Below are positions 1 through 6,718 of a DNA stretch of 18,407 bases, piece after piece. The first letter of the stretch is position 1. Each line of letters opens with the position of its first letter. The stretch lies in the NCBI GenBank assembly GCA_039915085.1, contig JBDSOC010000144.1, forward strand, positions 1 through 18,407, written 5' to 3'. The notes below the pieces were generated by a model. The model did no database searches. It was not told the origin of the DNA and worked only from the letters and a program-made list of their open reading frames with translations. The translations under genes and the position numbers were made by a program. Origin of the DNA: JACMLD01 sp039915085 (GTDB lineage: Bacteria; Bacteroidota; Bacteroidia; Chitinophagales; Chitinophagaceae).

Positions 1-562
1 CAAGACCGCCCAAACCCAATACTGCCAGTTTATGCCCTTTTCCTACTTTCCAGTGTTTTAAGGGGGAATAAGTAGTAATACCGGCGCATAACAAAGGCGC
101 CGTTGCAGCCAGGTCAAGTTTATCTGAAATATGCAATACAAATTCTTCCCTTACAACAATTGTATTGGAATAACCGCCATACGTAGGTGTTTTTCCGTCG
201 CGCTCATAACTATTGTAGGTTTGGCTGCTGCCATTTAAACAGTATTGTTCAAGATCGCGTTTGCAATTTTCGCATTCCTGGCAGGAGTCTACCATACAAC
301 CGGTAGCCGCAAGATCGCCCACTTTAAAATTCTTTACATGGTTGCCCACTTTAACTACGCGGCCCACAATCTCATGACCCGGTACCATAGGAAATATCCC
401 TGGAAACCAGTCGTTTTTAATCTGGTGAAGATCCGAATGGCAAACGCCACAAAATAAAATGTCAAACTGCACATCGTGCGGACCAACTTCACGCCTGTTA
501 AAAGTCCAGGGCGCTAAAGCAGATGTTTCACTTTGTGCAGCATAAGATTTGGTCTCAATCAT
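1..562 (-). CDS. Zinc-dependent alcohol dehydrogenase (YahK/CAD-like), C-terminus missing
   Basis: N-terminal 187 residues of a medium-chain, zinc-dependent, probably NADP-linked alcohol dehydrogenase of the cinnamyl-alcohol-dehydrogenase/YahK type, expected to interconvert aldehydes and alcohols in the cytoplasm. The start is the ATG at 562 (protein begins MIETKSYAAQ). Visible motifs are the catalytic-zinc segment CGVCHSDLH, the GHE motif in VPGHEIVGRV, and the structural-zinc cysteine cluster GCMVDSCQECENC followed by a further Cys. The reading frame ends at the window edge in KLAVLGLGGL, which is the beginning of the Rossmann GxGGxG motif, so the nucleotide-binding half lies outside. The next gene upstream on this strand ends about 140 bases away; the gap shows no convincing promoter or terminator. 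The family call is firm; the substrate cannot be read from the sequence. Confidence 0.93.
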   Translation of the reverse strand, partial: MIETKSYAAQSETSALAPWTFNRREVGPHDVQFDILFCGVCHSDLHQIKNDWFPGIFPMVPGHEIVGRVVKVGNHVKNFKVGDLAATGCMVDSCQECENCKRDLEQYCLNGSSQTYNSYERDGKTPTYGGYSNTIVVREEFVLHISDKLDLAATAPLLCAGITTYSPLKHWKVGKGHKLAVLGLGGL

Positions 563-703
563 GGTAATGTTTTTGAAGTTAATTTTAAAATCAGTATTTG
601 CTTTTGCTGGAAAACTACAACAATACTTCAGGCGAAAAGTTTATACCCTTATAAAGCCGGGAAAAAGTATTTTGTCATGGCAACCTGCCCCATGGCCACC
701 GCC

Positions 704-1375
704 TTACGGATTAATTTTATCAGCCATTTCTATCATTTCCCTGTATTCACAAATAAATTTTCCTGTAATTGTTTTCTTTGAAGCAATAAACATTGCTTCT
801 GCAACAGCTGCGGCATCAATGGCTTTGTACTTTGTCATACCGCCAAAAAGAAAAACGGAAAAAAAACGCATCAGGGGCTGACCAATGATTTCACCCAACC
901 GTGATTCCTTCCTGTTTCCAAGCAACATAGAAGGCCGCATTATATAAATACTGGCAATTGACTGATTTAATACCGCAGTTTCTGTTTCGCCTTTTAAACG
1001 CAGGTAAAAATTACCGCTTGCTGCATTGGCACCTACTGAACTTACCAGCAGGTAAGTTCCAACATGTTGTTCTGCACAAAACCTGGCTGCCCTGACCGGA
1101 ATGTCAAAATCAATTTTCCTGTACGCCGCATTATCACCCTTTACCTGTTTTTGCGTAGTGCCCACCGTGGAAAATAATACATCTGCATTTGTTACCTCTT
1201 TTTTAAAGGAAATCTCATCTTCAAAATTAATAATAACCTCTTCCAGTTTGGCATGCCGTATACCATTGGATCTTCTTGCAATTAATTTAACGTGCGAAAA
1301 CACCGGGTCTTTCAGCAGCTTTTCCAATAATATACTGCCAATTAAACCGGTAGCGCCAATAAGAATTGCTCTCAT
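704..1375 (-). CDS. NAD(P)-binding atypical SDR protein (TIP30/HTATIP2-like)
   Basis: A 223-residue single-domain Rossmann protein. The N-terminus MRAILIGATGLIGS holds the GxTGxxG dinucleotide-binding loop (residues 7-13). The basic pair in LIARRS (residues 31-36), right after strand 2, suggests an NADP preference. LLVSSVGA (109-116) with Y124xxxK128 in NFYLRLKGE matches the Ser-Tyr-Lys arrangement of extended/atypical short-chain dehydrogenases, and IMRPSMLLG (145-153) is the usual RPxxxxG segment. The size and pattern fit the TIP30/HTATIP2-like group often annotated as NAD(P)H-binding protein or oxidoreductase. Substrate and pathway are unknown. It is divergent from murB, with only 34 bases between the two start codons, so both promoters must overlap each other or the opposite coding region. 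Confidence 0.85.
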   Translation of the reverse strand: MRAILIGATGLIGSILLEKLLKDPVFSHVKLIARRSNGIRHAKLEEVIINFEDEISFKKEVTNADVLFSTVGTTQKQVKGDNAAYRKIDFDIPVRAARFCAEQHVGTYLLVSSVGANAASGNFYLRLKGETETAVLNQSIASIYIMRPSMLLGNRKESRLGEIIGQPLMRFFSVFLFGGMTKYKAIDAAAVAEAMFIASKKTITGKFICEYREMIEMADKINP

Positions 1376-1409
1376 AATTTATGTATTTTGCCTGTTGAAG
1401 CAATTACAC

Positions 1410-2420
1410 ATGCAAATTCAGGAAAATATATCACTAAAAGCATTCAATACTTTTAGAATAAATGCCAGGGCCAGTTTTTTTGCTTGCTTTTCTACTATTG
1501 ATGAACTTGAAGCGCTTATGGCCCGGGATGCAAAGCTGGCAACCCTTATACTGGGCGGCGGCAGCAATATATTGTTTACAGATAACTTTAACGGGCTGGT
1601 ACTGAAAAATGAAATAAAAGGGATTGAAAAAATAAATGAAGACAACGAATTTGTTTATATAAAAGCCGGTGCAGGGGAAAACTGGCACCGGTTTGTTTTA
1701 TTTTGTATTGAAAATAATTGGGCGGGAGTGGAAAACTTATCGCTGATACCAGGTAATATTGGCGCAAGTCCCATGCAGAACATTGGTGCTTACGGAGTGG
1801 AGATCAAAGATGTGTTTCACGAACTGGAAGCTTTTCATTTGCAGGAAAAAAAAGTTGTAAAATTTGGATTAACTGATTGCGGATTTGGCTACCGGGAAAG
1901 TGTATTTAAACGAAAATACAAGGATCAGTTTGCCTTGCTGACTGTTACCTATAAACTGCGCAAACACCCGGTTTTTAATACCAGTTATGGTGCAGTAGCA
2001 CAGGAGCTGGAAAAAGCAGGAATAAAAGAAATTTCCATAAAAGCCATATCCGATGCGGTCATACGTATACGTTCTTCTAAACTGCCCGATCCTGCGGTGA
2101 TCGGTAATGCAGGCAGTTTTTTTAAAAACCCGGAAATCATGGAGGATCAATTTAAATTATTAAAAACCCGTTATCCCGCAATTGTGGGATATCCAAATAT
2201 TGATGGAAAAGTAAAGCTTGCTGCCGGCTGGTTAATAGAACAATGCGGATGGAAGGGATACAGGAAAGGAGATGCCGGCTGTCACGCAAAACAGGCGCTG
2301 GTACTTGTTAATTATGGCAATGCAGGCGGCAAAGAAATATTTGATCTAAGCACAACCATCCTGCAAAGCGTTAAAGCAAAATTTGATGTGCTGCTGGAAA
2401 GGGAAGTGAATATTATTTGA
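1410..2420 (+). CDS. murB: UDP-N-acetylenolpyruvoylglucosamine reductase (MurB, type I)
   Basis: Cytoplasmic FAD enzyme that reduces UDP-GlcNAc-enolpyruvate with NADPH to UDP-MurNAc, the second committed step of peptidoglycan precursor synthesis. The 336-residue protein begins MQIQENISLKAFNTF, the typical N-terminus of the family. The frame is open further upstream, but that stretch is antisense to the neighbouring oxidoreductase and is not family sequence. Motifs: LGGGSNILF (48-56) and IPGNIGASPMQNIGAYG (113-129) for FAD binding; GYRESVFKRKY (160-170), the loop that marks E. coli-like type I MurB; GNAGSFFKNP (232-241) with the proton-donating Ser236; and LEREV near the end, whose Glu332 matches E. 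coli Glu325. Length is close to E. coli MurB (342). It stands alone rather than in a division/cell-wall cluster. Confidence 0.97.
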   Translation: MQIQENISLKAFNTFRINARASFFACFSTIDELEALMARDAKLATLILGGGSNILFTDNFNGLVLKNEIKGIEKINEDNEFVYIKAGAGENWHRFVLFCIENNWAGVENLSLIPGNIGASPMQNIGAYGVEIKDVFHELEAFHLQEKKVVKFGLTDCGFGYRESVFKRKYKDQFALLTVTYKLRKHPVFNTSYGAVAQELEKAGIKEISIKAISDAVIRIRSSKLPDPAVIGNAGSFFKNPEIMEDQFKLLKTRYPAIVGYPNIDGKVKLAAGWLIEQCGWKGYRKGDAGCHAKQALVLVNYGNAGGKEIFDLSTTILQSVKAKFDVLLEREVNII

Positions 2421-2535
2421 GGAAATGGCTGATTGCGTAATTTTTAGATATTAGGATTTCTGCTACCATTGCCAGGGTTATTAATGCAGGGATTAAAAGT
2501 TGAAGTTTCAACATGGCAGGATAGCTACCGGGCAT

Positions 2536-2564
2536 AAAAAAATCAGCAATATTTCTATTGCTGA
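2536..2564 (-). terminator. Intrinsic terminator of the NUMOD4-HNH gene
   Basis: Perfect 9-bp stem TCAGCAATA / TATTGCTGA (2543-2551 and 2556-2564). Read on the minus strand the loop is GAAA and the stem is followed directly by seven T (A-run 2536-2542). It lies 72 bases past the stop codon of the HNH gene, in the convergent gap with murB. There is no T-run on the plus side, so it should act mainly on minus-strand transcription. Confidence 0.72.
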
Positions 2565-2635
2565 CTACTATAAAATATTTCTCCGTAGTGTAATTTACAA
2601 ACCGGGTACTGTCGGCAATCATCAGTAATCCGCAA

Positions 2636-3427
2636 TTATTTTGCGGCTTCTACACTGGCCCAGTTTTCACCTCTTTTTATACGAAGTATTTGCGTATCTG
2701 TAATTTTAAATTTCTTTACCAGTGATTTTATTTTCTTTCCTTCTTTAATCAATTTTTTAAGTTCCTTTACCTTATCCACTGTAAGTTTGGCACCCCGCGG
2801 ATGATCTTTGTATATAGTAACCCTGTCTCTTTTTTCAGCTATAACATAAGGGCTTGATTGCTGGTGTTTATAATTCTCCTCTGGTGTCATCCATTTAAGA
2901 TTGCTGGCTTTATTATTCATCTTATCATAATCAAGATGACCAACAACAGAATGTTTCGGTGACTTTGCCTTGCAAAAATATTCAGCTACCAGGCGATGAA
3001 TAAGAGAATGATAATGCATGGTCCGGTTTTTAATATCCAGCTGACGTGCTTTTCTCAGCGCCGTTTTCTTATCTTTTATTGAAACAGTGGCGTCTGCAAT
3101 TTCCTTTTTCAATTTTTTTGCAGCCGGGTCTGTTCTTTTTTTAGATAATAAACTATGCTTTTTCGCATTTATCTTTTCCTGCATCGAAAGAACCTGCTGG
3201 TGTTGCGCAGTAAGGACATCTTTCGTTTTTTTATCTTTTGGCTTATACAGTTTCAACCGTATAATACGGTACCCATTTATGGTGGAGCCCTGTAAAAGAT
3301 CGCCATCAGAAAACTTGTTAAAGGCCTTAAGGCGGCCAAGGTTAGATACCTGCAGATGATAGTCATTTGTAAACTTAAAGTCAAATGCTATTTCTTTCCA
3401 CTTTTCTCCTGGAAGTGTTGTAATCAT
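2636..3427 (-). CDS. Free-standing NUMOD4-HNH endonuclease-like protein
   Basis: A 263-residue protein with three recognisable parts. Residues 9-60 (from KWKEIAF through QVSNLGRLKAF to INGYRIIRL) form a NUMOD4 DNA-binding motif. Residues 140-188 carry an HNH nuclease core with HRLVAEYF, GHLDYDKMNN and NLKWMTPEEN; His144, His164 and Asn172/Asn176 are candidate metal or catalytic residues. Residues 214-256 (LTVDKVKELKKLI ... ITDTQILRIKRGENW) look like a helix-turn-helix. Between NUMOD4 and HNH (about 65-132) sits a very Lys-rich, probably coiled-coil insert. Known relatives are phage and intron homing endonucleases, but no intron, intein or phage gene is nearby. The usual N-H-x-D of this HNH subtype reads GHLD here, so catalytic competence is uncertain. 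It has its own promoter and terminator, i.e. it is a single-gene unit. Confidence 0.85.
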   Translation of the reverse strand: MITTLPGEKWKEIAFDFKFTNDYHLQVSNLGRLKAFNKFSDGDLLQGSTINGYRIIRLKLYKPKDKKTKDVLTAQHQQVLSMQEKINAKKHSLLSKKRTDPAAKKLKKEIADATVSIKDKKTALRKARQLDIKNRTMHYHSLIHRLVAEYFCKAKSPKHSVVGHLDYDKMNNKASNLKWMTPEENYKHQQSSPYVIAEKRDRVTIYKDHPRGAKLTVDKVKELKKLIKEGKKIKSLVKKFKITDTQILRIKRGENWASVEAAK

Positions 3428-3710
3428 GTTTGTATATAAAATTGGTAATGCCGGTGAGGCAGACTTAATACATTGTAACTGGACAAAGGTTTAATGGAGC
3501 TGACCGGAATCAAAGATAAGGGTTTTCACCTATGCAAAAACTTTCTTAATTATCCCGGGATAGAATGATTCTGGAAAGCAATTTAAGTAAATAGTACAGT
3601 ATCTGCAAACATATTCATGCCTGTTGAGTAAATAACAGTTTATGTTTAGCAATTCACAGGATTCTATTCAAATATTTCATCAGGAATGATTTGGAAATGA
3701 TTAATTGACA
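3428..3710. other. 283-base gap between nnr and the HNH gene
   Basis: No coding signal was seen. Besides the promoter at 3511-3537, it holds a perfect 12-base palindrome TATCCCGGGATA (3551-3562) and a weak 5-bp hairpin CTGTT/AACAG around 3630-3650. No terminator with a T-run was found after nnr. Confidence 0.5.
3511..3537 (-). promoter_or_regulatory. Promoter of the NUMOD4-HNH gene (TTG-N16-TATCTTTG)
   Basis: On the minus strand a perfect Bacteroidota -7 element, TATCTTTG (3518-3511), is preceded after 16 bases by TTG (3537-3535). The spacing is slightly short of the usual range of about 17-23. It would give a leader of roughly 75-80 bases before the HNH start at 3427. Confidence 0.45.
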
Positions 3711-5213
3711 TTAATTTTTTAACTGCCGGAATGCATCGCCCAGGTGTTTTGTAATACTACTGGCAATCATTGCTTCTTCTGTAAGGCGGGTTGCCGCAAA
3801 GTCTCCGGCAAGGCCGTGAAGATAAACGCCCAGCAGTGCAGCCTGCTCCGGCGGGTATTGCTGCGCCAATAAAGAAGTAAGGATGCCCGTTAGCACGTCA
3901 CCGCTGCCACCAGTGGCCATTCCGGGGTTGCCGGTATTATTAAAAAAGCTGTTGCCACCGGGCATAGCAATAAAACTGCGGTGCCCTTTTAATACTATAA
4001 TCAGTTGAAGCTCTTTTGCTTTTTGCTGTGCCAGGCGCATCCGTGCAAAATCATTTCCCGCTTTTCCAAACAAACGGTCAAATTCTGCAGGGTGGGGGGT
4101 AAGAATGGAAAAAGGGGTAATTTTTTCAAGCAGATCCTGGTGCTTTGCCAGTGTATTCAATGCATCTGCATCTATGACCAGTGGTTTTTTATAAGATGTG
4201 AACAGCGTATCCAGCAATTGAGCATGACTATCATATGCACCAATGCCAGGGCCAATACCAACGGCGTCATATTTAGCTGGTTCTGATACAGTTTCAATAT
4301 GTTTGGTGCCCGATTCAGTCTTGCTCATGGCTTCCGGCGCGGCTAACTGCATAATGGTATAACCGCACAGGGGAATATGACAGGTAAGTTTGCCTGCGCC
4401 CGACCTCAGGCAGGCATTGGCGGCAAGGGTAGCCGCGCCCATAAAGCCATAGCTGCCGCATATTAAAGCCGCATGACCGTAAGTTCCTTTATGGCTAAAT
4501 CTCTGGCGTGGCCGGTACATAGCTTTTATGATTTCTTCTTCTACCAGTAATGCTTCATAGGTAATCCCGGAAGGATAATTACCCAGCAAGCCAATATCCA
4601 GCACCTGCACATGACCGGTATAGGATTCGTTTTCGGCCATCATAAAAGCCATTTTCAGGCATTGGAAACTAAGTGTGTGCAAGGCTTTTATAATAGGGTA
4701 ACCAACTGAAGTGTTATCGGCCAATAACCCGCTGGGCATATCAATGGCAATTACAGGATTGGTAAATGTATTAATATGTGCTACCAGCCCGGCTGGCAAA
4801 CCTTCCAACGGCCGGTTAAGACCGGTTCCAAATAAGGCATCAATAATGATATGTGTTTTTGGTATGGCTGGAAAATGGTCTGGTGACTGGATATAATAAA
4901 TAGAAGCATCAGTTTGGTGCAGGCGCGCAAGATTGGTCTGAAAATCATCCGTTCCTTTTTGCCCCAGTTCTATAATGCAAACAAATACTTTTATCCCTTT
5001 CCCGGAAAGCAGGCGGGCAATGGCCAGGCCGTCTCCACCATTATTTCCCTTCCCGCAAAAAATATGAAAAGGCTGCTGCAAATTATTGTTTTGCTGTAGC
5101 CACTGCAGGCAACGGGTAGCAGCAATTTCCATTAAATCAACTGAACTGATGGGCTTGTTTAGAATGGTATAGGCATCCCAGTCATGTATCTGTTTGGCAG
5201 AAAGAATTAACAT
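3711..5213 (-). CDS. nnr: Bifunctional ADP-dependent NAD(P)H-hydrate dehydratase / NAD(P)H-hydrate epimerase
   Basis: Metabolite-repair enzyme that rescues hydrated NAD(P)H: the N-domain epimerises R- to S-NAD(P)HX and the C-domain dehydrates S-NAD(P)HX using ADP. It is a 500-residue, full-length fusion. YjeF-N domain (1 to about 215): GKGNNGGDG (54-62), IDALFGTG (124-131) and IDMPSG (157-162). Ribokinase-fold C-domain (about 230-500): HKGTYG (241-246), GIGPGIG (319-325), TPHPAEF (372-378) and NPGMATGGSGDVL (429-441) with the expected catalytic Asp439. I chose the ATG at 5213 because family members begin MLILxxxQIxxWD. An in-frame ATG at 5237 would add eight residues (MHFSYLQS) that match nothing. 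It follows the serine-hydrolase lipoprotein gene on the same strand, separated by an inverted AATC repeat. Confidence 0.95.
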   Translation of the reverse strand: MLILSAKQIHDWDAYTILNKPISSVDLMEIAATRCLQWLQQNNNLQQPFHIFCGKGNNGGDGLAIARLLSGKGIKVFVCIIELGQKGTDDFQTNLARLHQTDASIYYIQSPDHFPAIPKTHIIIDALFGTGLNRPLEGLPAGLVAHINTFTNPVIAIDMPSGLLADNTSVGYPIIKALHTLSFQCLKMAFMMAENESYTGHVQVLDIGLLGNYPSGITYEALLVEEEIIKAMYRPRQRFSHKGTYGHAALICGSYGFMGAATLAANACLRSGAGKLTCHIPLCGYTIMQLAAPEAMSKTESGTKHIETVSEPAKYDAVGIGPGIGAYDSHAQLLDTLFTSYKKPLVIDADALNTLAKHQDLLEKITPFSILTPHPAEFDRLFGKAGNDFARMRLAQQKAKELQLIIVLKGHRSFIAMPGGNSFFNNTGNPGMATGGSGDVLTGILTSLLAQQYPPEQAALLGVYLHGLAGDFAATRLTEEAMIASSITKHLGDAFRQLKN

Positions 5214-5240
5214 AGACTGAAGATAGGAAAAGTGCAAATC

Positions 5241-5333
5241 AAATTGCTGATTTTGAGATATAGGGATTTTGAGATTTCCTTTAATGCTGATGATGAGAAA
5301 TCACAAAATCAAAAATCAGGAAATCAGAAATTC
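5241..5333. repeat. AATC/GATT-rich intergenic inverted repeat, copy A
   Basis: The gap between nnr and the lipoprotein gene is filled by GATT-rich sequence on the left and AATC-rich sequence on the right. The best paired arms are 5264-5278 and 5297-5311 (13 of 15 positions complementary). The left flank starts ATTGCTGATTTT and continues to GGGATT, which matches copy B near 12089-12114. The right edge abuts the stop codon of the lipoprotein gene. Confidence 0.6.
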
Positions 5334-6593
5334 TTAATGGCGTTGCCGGCCTGATCTGTGCTGATTTTTTTTTGTAGCAGCACCGGGTTCTCCACCACCC
5401 GTAGAAGTGCTTTCCACTTCTTCTCCGGCATTGCCGTTTTCCAAATAATTGCCAAATATATCAGCAGCATGTTTACTGGCGTAAATGCGGCGGTTGAACT
5501 TATTACCCAGGACGATAATGGTTGCTTTTTCATCTGTCAGCCGTATAAAGGCAGTATTGTTGCCATGCCACCATCCGTTGTGGTAAAGAAGTTTTTTGCC
5601 GTTATCCAAAAACGTCATGCGCCAGCCGAGACCGTAATTGCGTTTACCTTGTTTTTCAAAACTATAGCCAGCGAAGGCTGAATCAAGGGTAGCTTGTTTA
5701 AAGAAGCGGCCGGCATATAAAGCCTGGTCCCATTTCAGCATATCACGTACCGTGCTGTACACATTTTTATCTCCATAAACAGCATCCAGGAATTCTAGCC
5801 GGAAAGGGCGGTTATTGTATTCATATGAGAGCATGGCCCTCGCAGTATCTTTCAGTGAAAAAACATACGTATCCTTCATTTGCAATGGCGTAAAAAAAGC
5901 CTGGTTGAGAAACTGAGCATAAGATTGCCCGGAAACTTTTTCAATAATCAAAGCAAGCAGGGCATAATTGGTATTGCAATAACTGAAATGTTTACCGGAT
6001 GGAAATTCAAGTGGCGGCTTCATCATATACAATGAGGTGAGCACATCCACATTGTTTACCATTTTGCGTTTATCCCAGCCATTCAGTTCAAGGTAATGTA
6101 CATAATTGGGCAACCCACTTCTATGGCTAAGCAGCATTTTAACTGTAATATTCCGGTAGGGAAAATTTGGAAAATATTTACCAAGGGAATCGTCTATGGC
6201 CAGCCTTCCTTCTTCCCATAGCTTTAGTACCGCCATAGCGGTAAAAGTCTTAGAAACTGAAGCCAGGTGAAAAGCACTGTTTATACCCAGGGAATCTTTT
6301 TTTATGGCAGGATTTGAGAAACCCGCATACTTCTCGTATACAATATTGCCGTCTTTGGCCACAAGAATACTTCCGTTAAAAGCCCCATGGCGCAGTAACA
6401 GCGAGTCAAAAAAATTGCTGCAGGCATTGTTATAATGCCGGAATTTTTCTTTTGAAAGTGTTTGTGGCGCACTGGCATAGTAAGTCACGGAATCTGCAGG
6501 CGCGGGGCCGGCCTGGCTCTTAACCTGCTGATTACAGGCTGTAAATAAGCATAATAATGCTAAACAAGGTAAGATGGTTTTCAAAAGGAACAT
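5334..6593 (-). CDS. Serine beta-lactamase-like hydrolase, predicted lipoprotein
   Basis: A 419-residue member of the beta-lactamase/AmpC-like serine hydrolase family (peptidase S12 type), probably an envelope-attached peptidase or esterase; a true lactamase role is not implied. Residues 1-20 form a lipoprotein signal peptide ending in the lipobox LFTAC (Cys20). Catalytic motifs are all present: SVSK (Ser112-Lys115), YCN (Tyr205-Asn207) and HNG in LLYHNGWWHGNN near residue 333, which takes the place of KTG. Other family segments are ISDDSL-like IDDSLGKYFP (133-142), LLSHRSGLP (154-162) and PSGKHFSYCNTNY. The last 30 or so residues are a low-complexity Gly/Ser/Thr/His tail beyond the fold, encoded partly by an A9 run (minus strand, 5365-5373). 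The gene is divergent from serA. Confidence 0.92.
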   Translation of the reverse strand: MFLLKTILPCLALLCLFTACNQQVKSQAGPAPADSVTYYASAPQTLSKEKFRHYNNACSNFFDSLLLRHGAFNGSILVAKDGNIVYEKYAGFSNPAIKKDSLGINSAFHLASVSKTFTAMAVLKLWEEGRLAIDDSLGKYFPNFPYRNITVKMLLSHRSGLPNYVHYLELNGWDKRKMVNNVDVLTSLYMMKPPLEFPSGKHFSYCNTNYALLALIIEKVSGQSYAQFLNQAFFTPLQMKDTYVFSLKDTARAMLSYEYNNRPFRLEFLDAVYGDKNVYSTVRDMLKWDQALYAGRFFKQATLDSAFAGYSFEKQGKRNYGLGWRMTFLDNGKKLLYHNGWWHGNNTAFIRLTDEKATIIVLGNKFNRRIYASKHAADIFGNYLENGNAGEEVESTSTGGGEPGAATKKNQHRSGRQRH

Positions 6594-6602
6594 GTTGAAA
6601 AG

Positions 6603-6620
6603 GTTAGTAAATTTCCTAAC
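6603..6620. promoter_or_regulatory. 18-base near-palindrome at the lipoprotein transcription start
   Basis: GTTAGTAAATTTCCTAAC is symmetric in 16 of 18 positions. It lies immediately downstream of the TATATTTG box, covering the expected start site of the lipoprotein transcript. This is where an operator would sit; the regulator is unknown. Confidence 0.3.
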
Positions 6621-6622
6621 TA

Positions 6623-6630
6623 CAAATATA
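6623..6630 (-). promoter_or_regulatory. -7 element of the lipoprotein gene (TATATTTG)
   Basis: A perfect TAnnTTTG on the minus strand, 29 bases before the start codon at 6593. No good TTG at the -33 distance was seen, so this rests on the -7 box alone. Confidence 0.4.
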
Positions 6631-6668
6631 GTGCTATACTTTATAATAATGCTAACAGCCGTTTTTTA

Positions 6669-6695
6669 TTGTATGATGTTAATAAAGGATATTTG
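6669..6695 (+). promoter_or_regulatory. Candidate serA promoter (TTG-N16-GATATTTG)
   Basis: TTG at 6669-6671 and GATATTTG at 6688-6695 (one mismatch to TAnnTTTG), spaced 16 bases, with the serA start 24 bases downstream. It overlaps no other element in the 125-base divergent gap. Confidence 0.38.
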
Positions 6696-6718
6696 CGGCT
6701 CAAAAGAATCAACAATAC

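Noticed and set aside
1101..1409. Upstream in-frame extension of murB
   Set aside because: It is antisense to the conserved oxidoreductase gene, and MurB homologs start at the ATG at 1410.
2413..2622. 69-codon minus-strand ORF with a hydrophobic segment in the murB-HNH gap
   Set aside because: A perfect intrinsic terminator (2536-2564) lies inside it, it overlaps the murB end, and its composition is what a convergent gap gives by chance.
3551..3562. TATCCCGGGATA palindrome upstream of the HNH promoter
   Set aside because: It is a perfect 12-base palindrome, but a lone short one in a 283-base gap is not enough to call an operator.
5214..5237. Eight-residue N-terminal extension of nnr from the ATG at 5237
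   Set aside because: The family N-terminus MLIL...QIxxWD begins at 5213; the extension matches nothing and borders the repeat.
5324..5533. 69-codon alternative-frame ORF across the lipoprotein 3' end
   Set aside because: It is in a different frame within a conserved beta-lactamase-fold gene. Kept only as the possible product of slippage at the A9 run.
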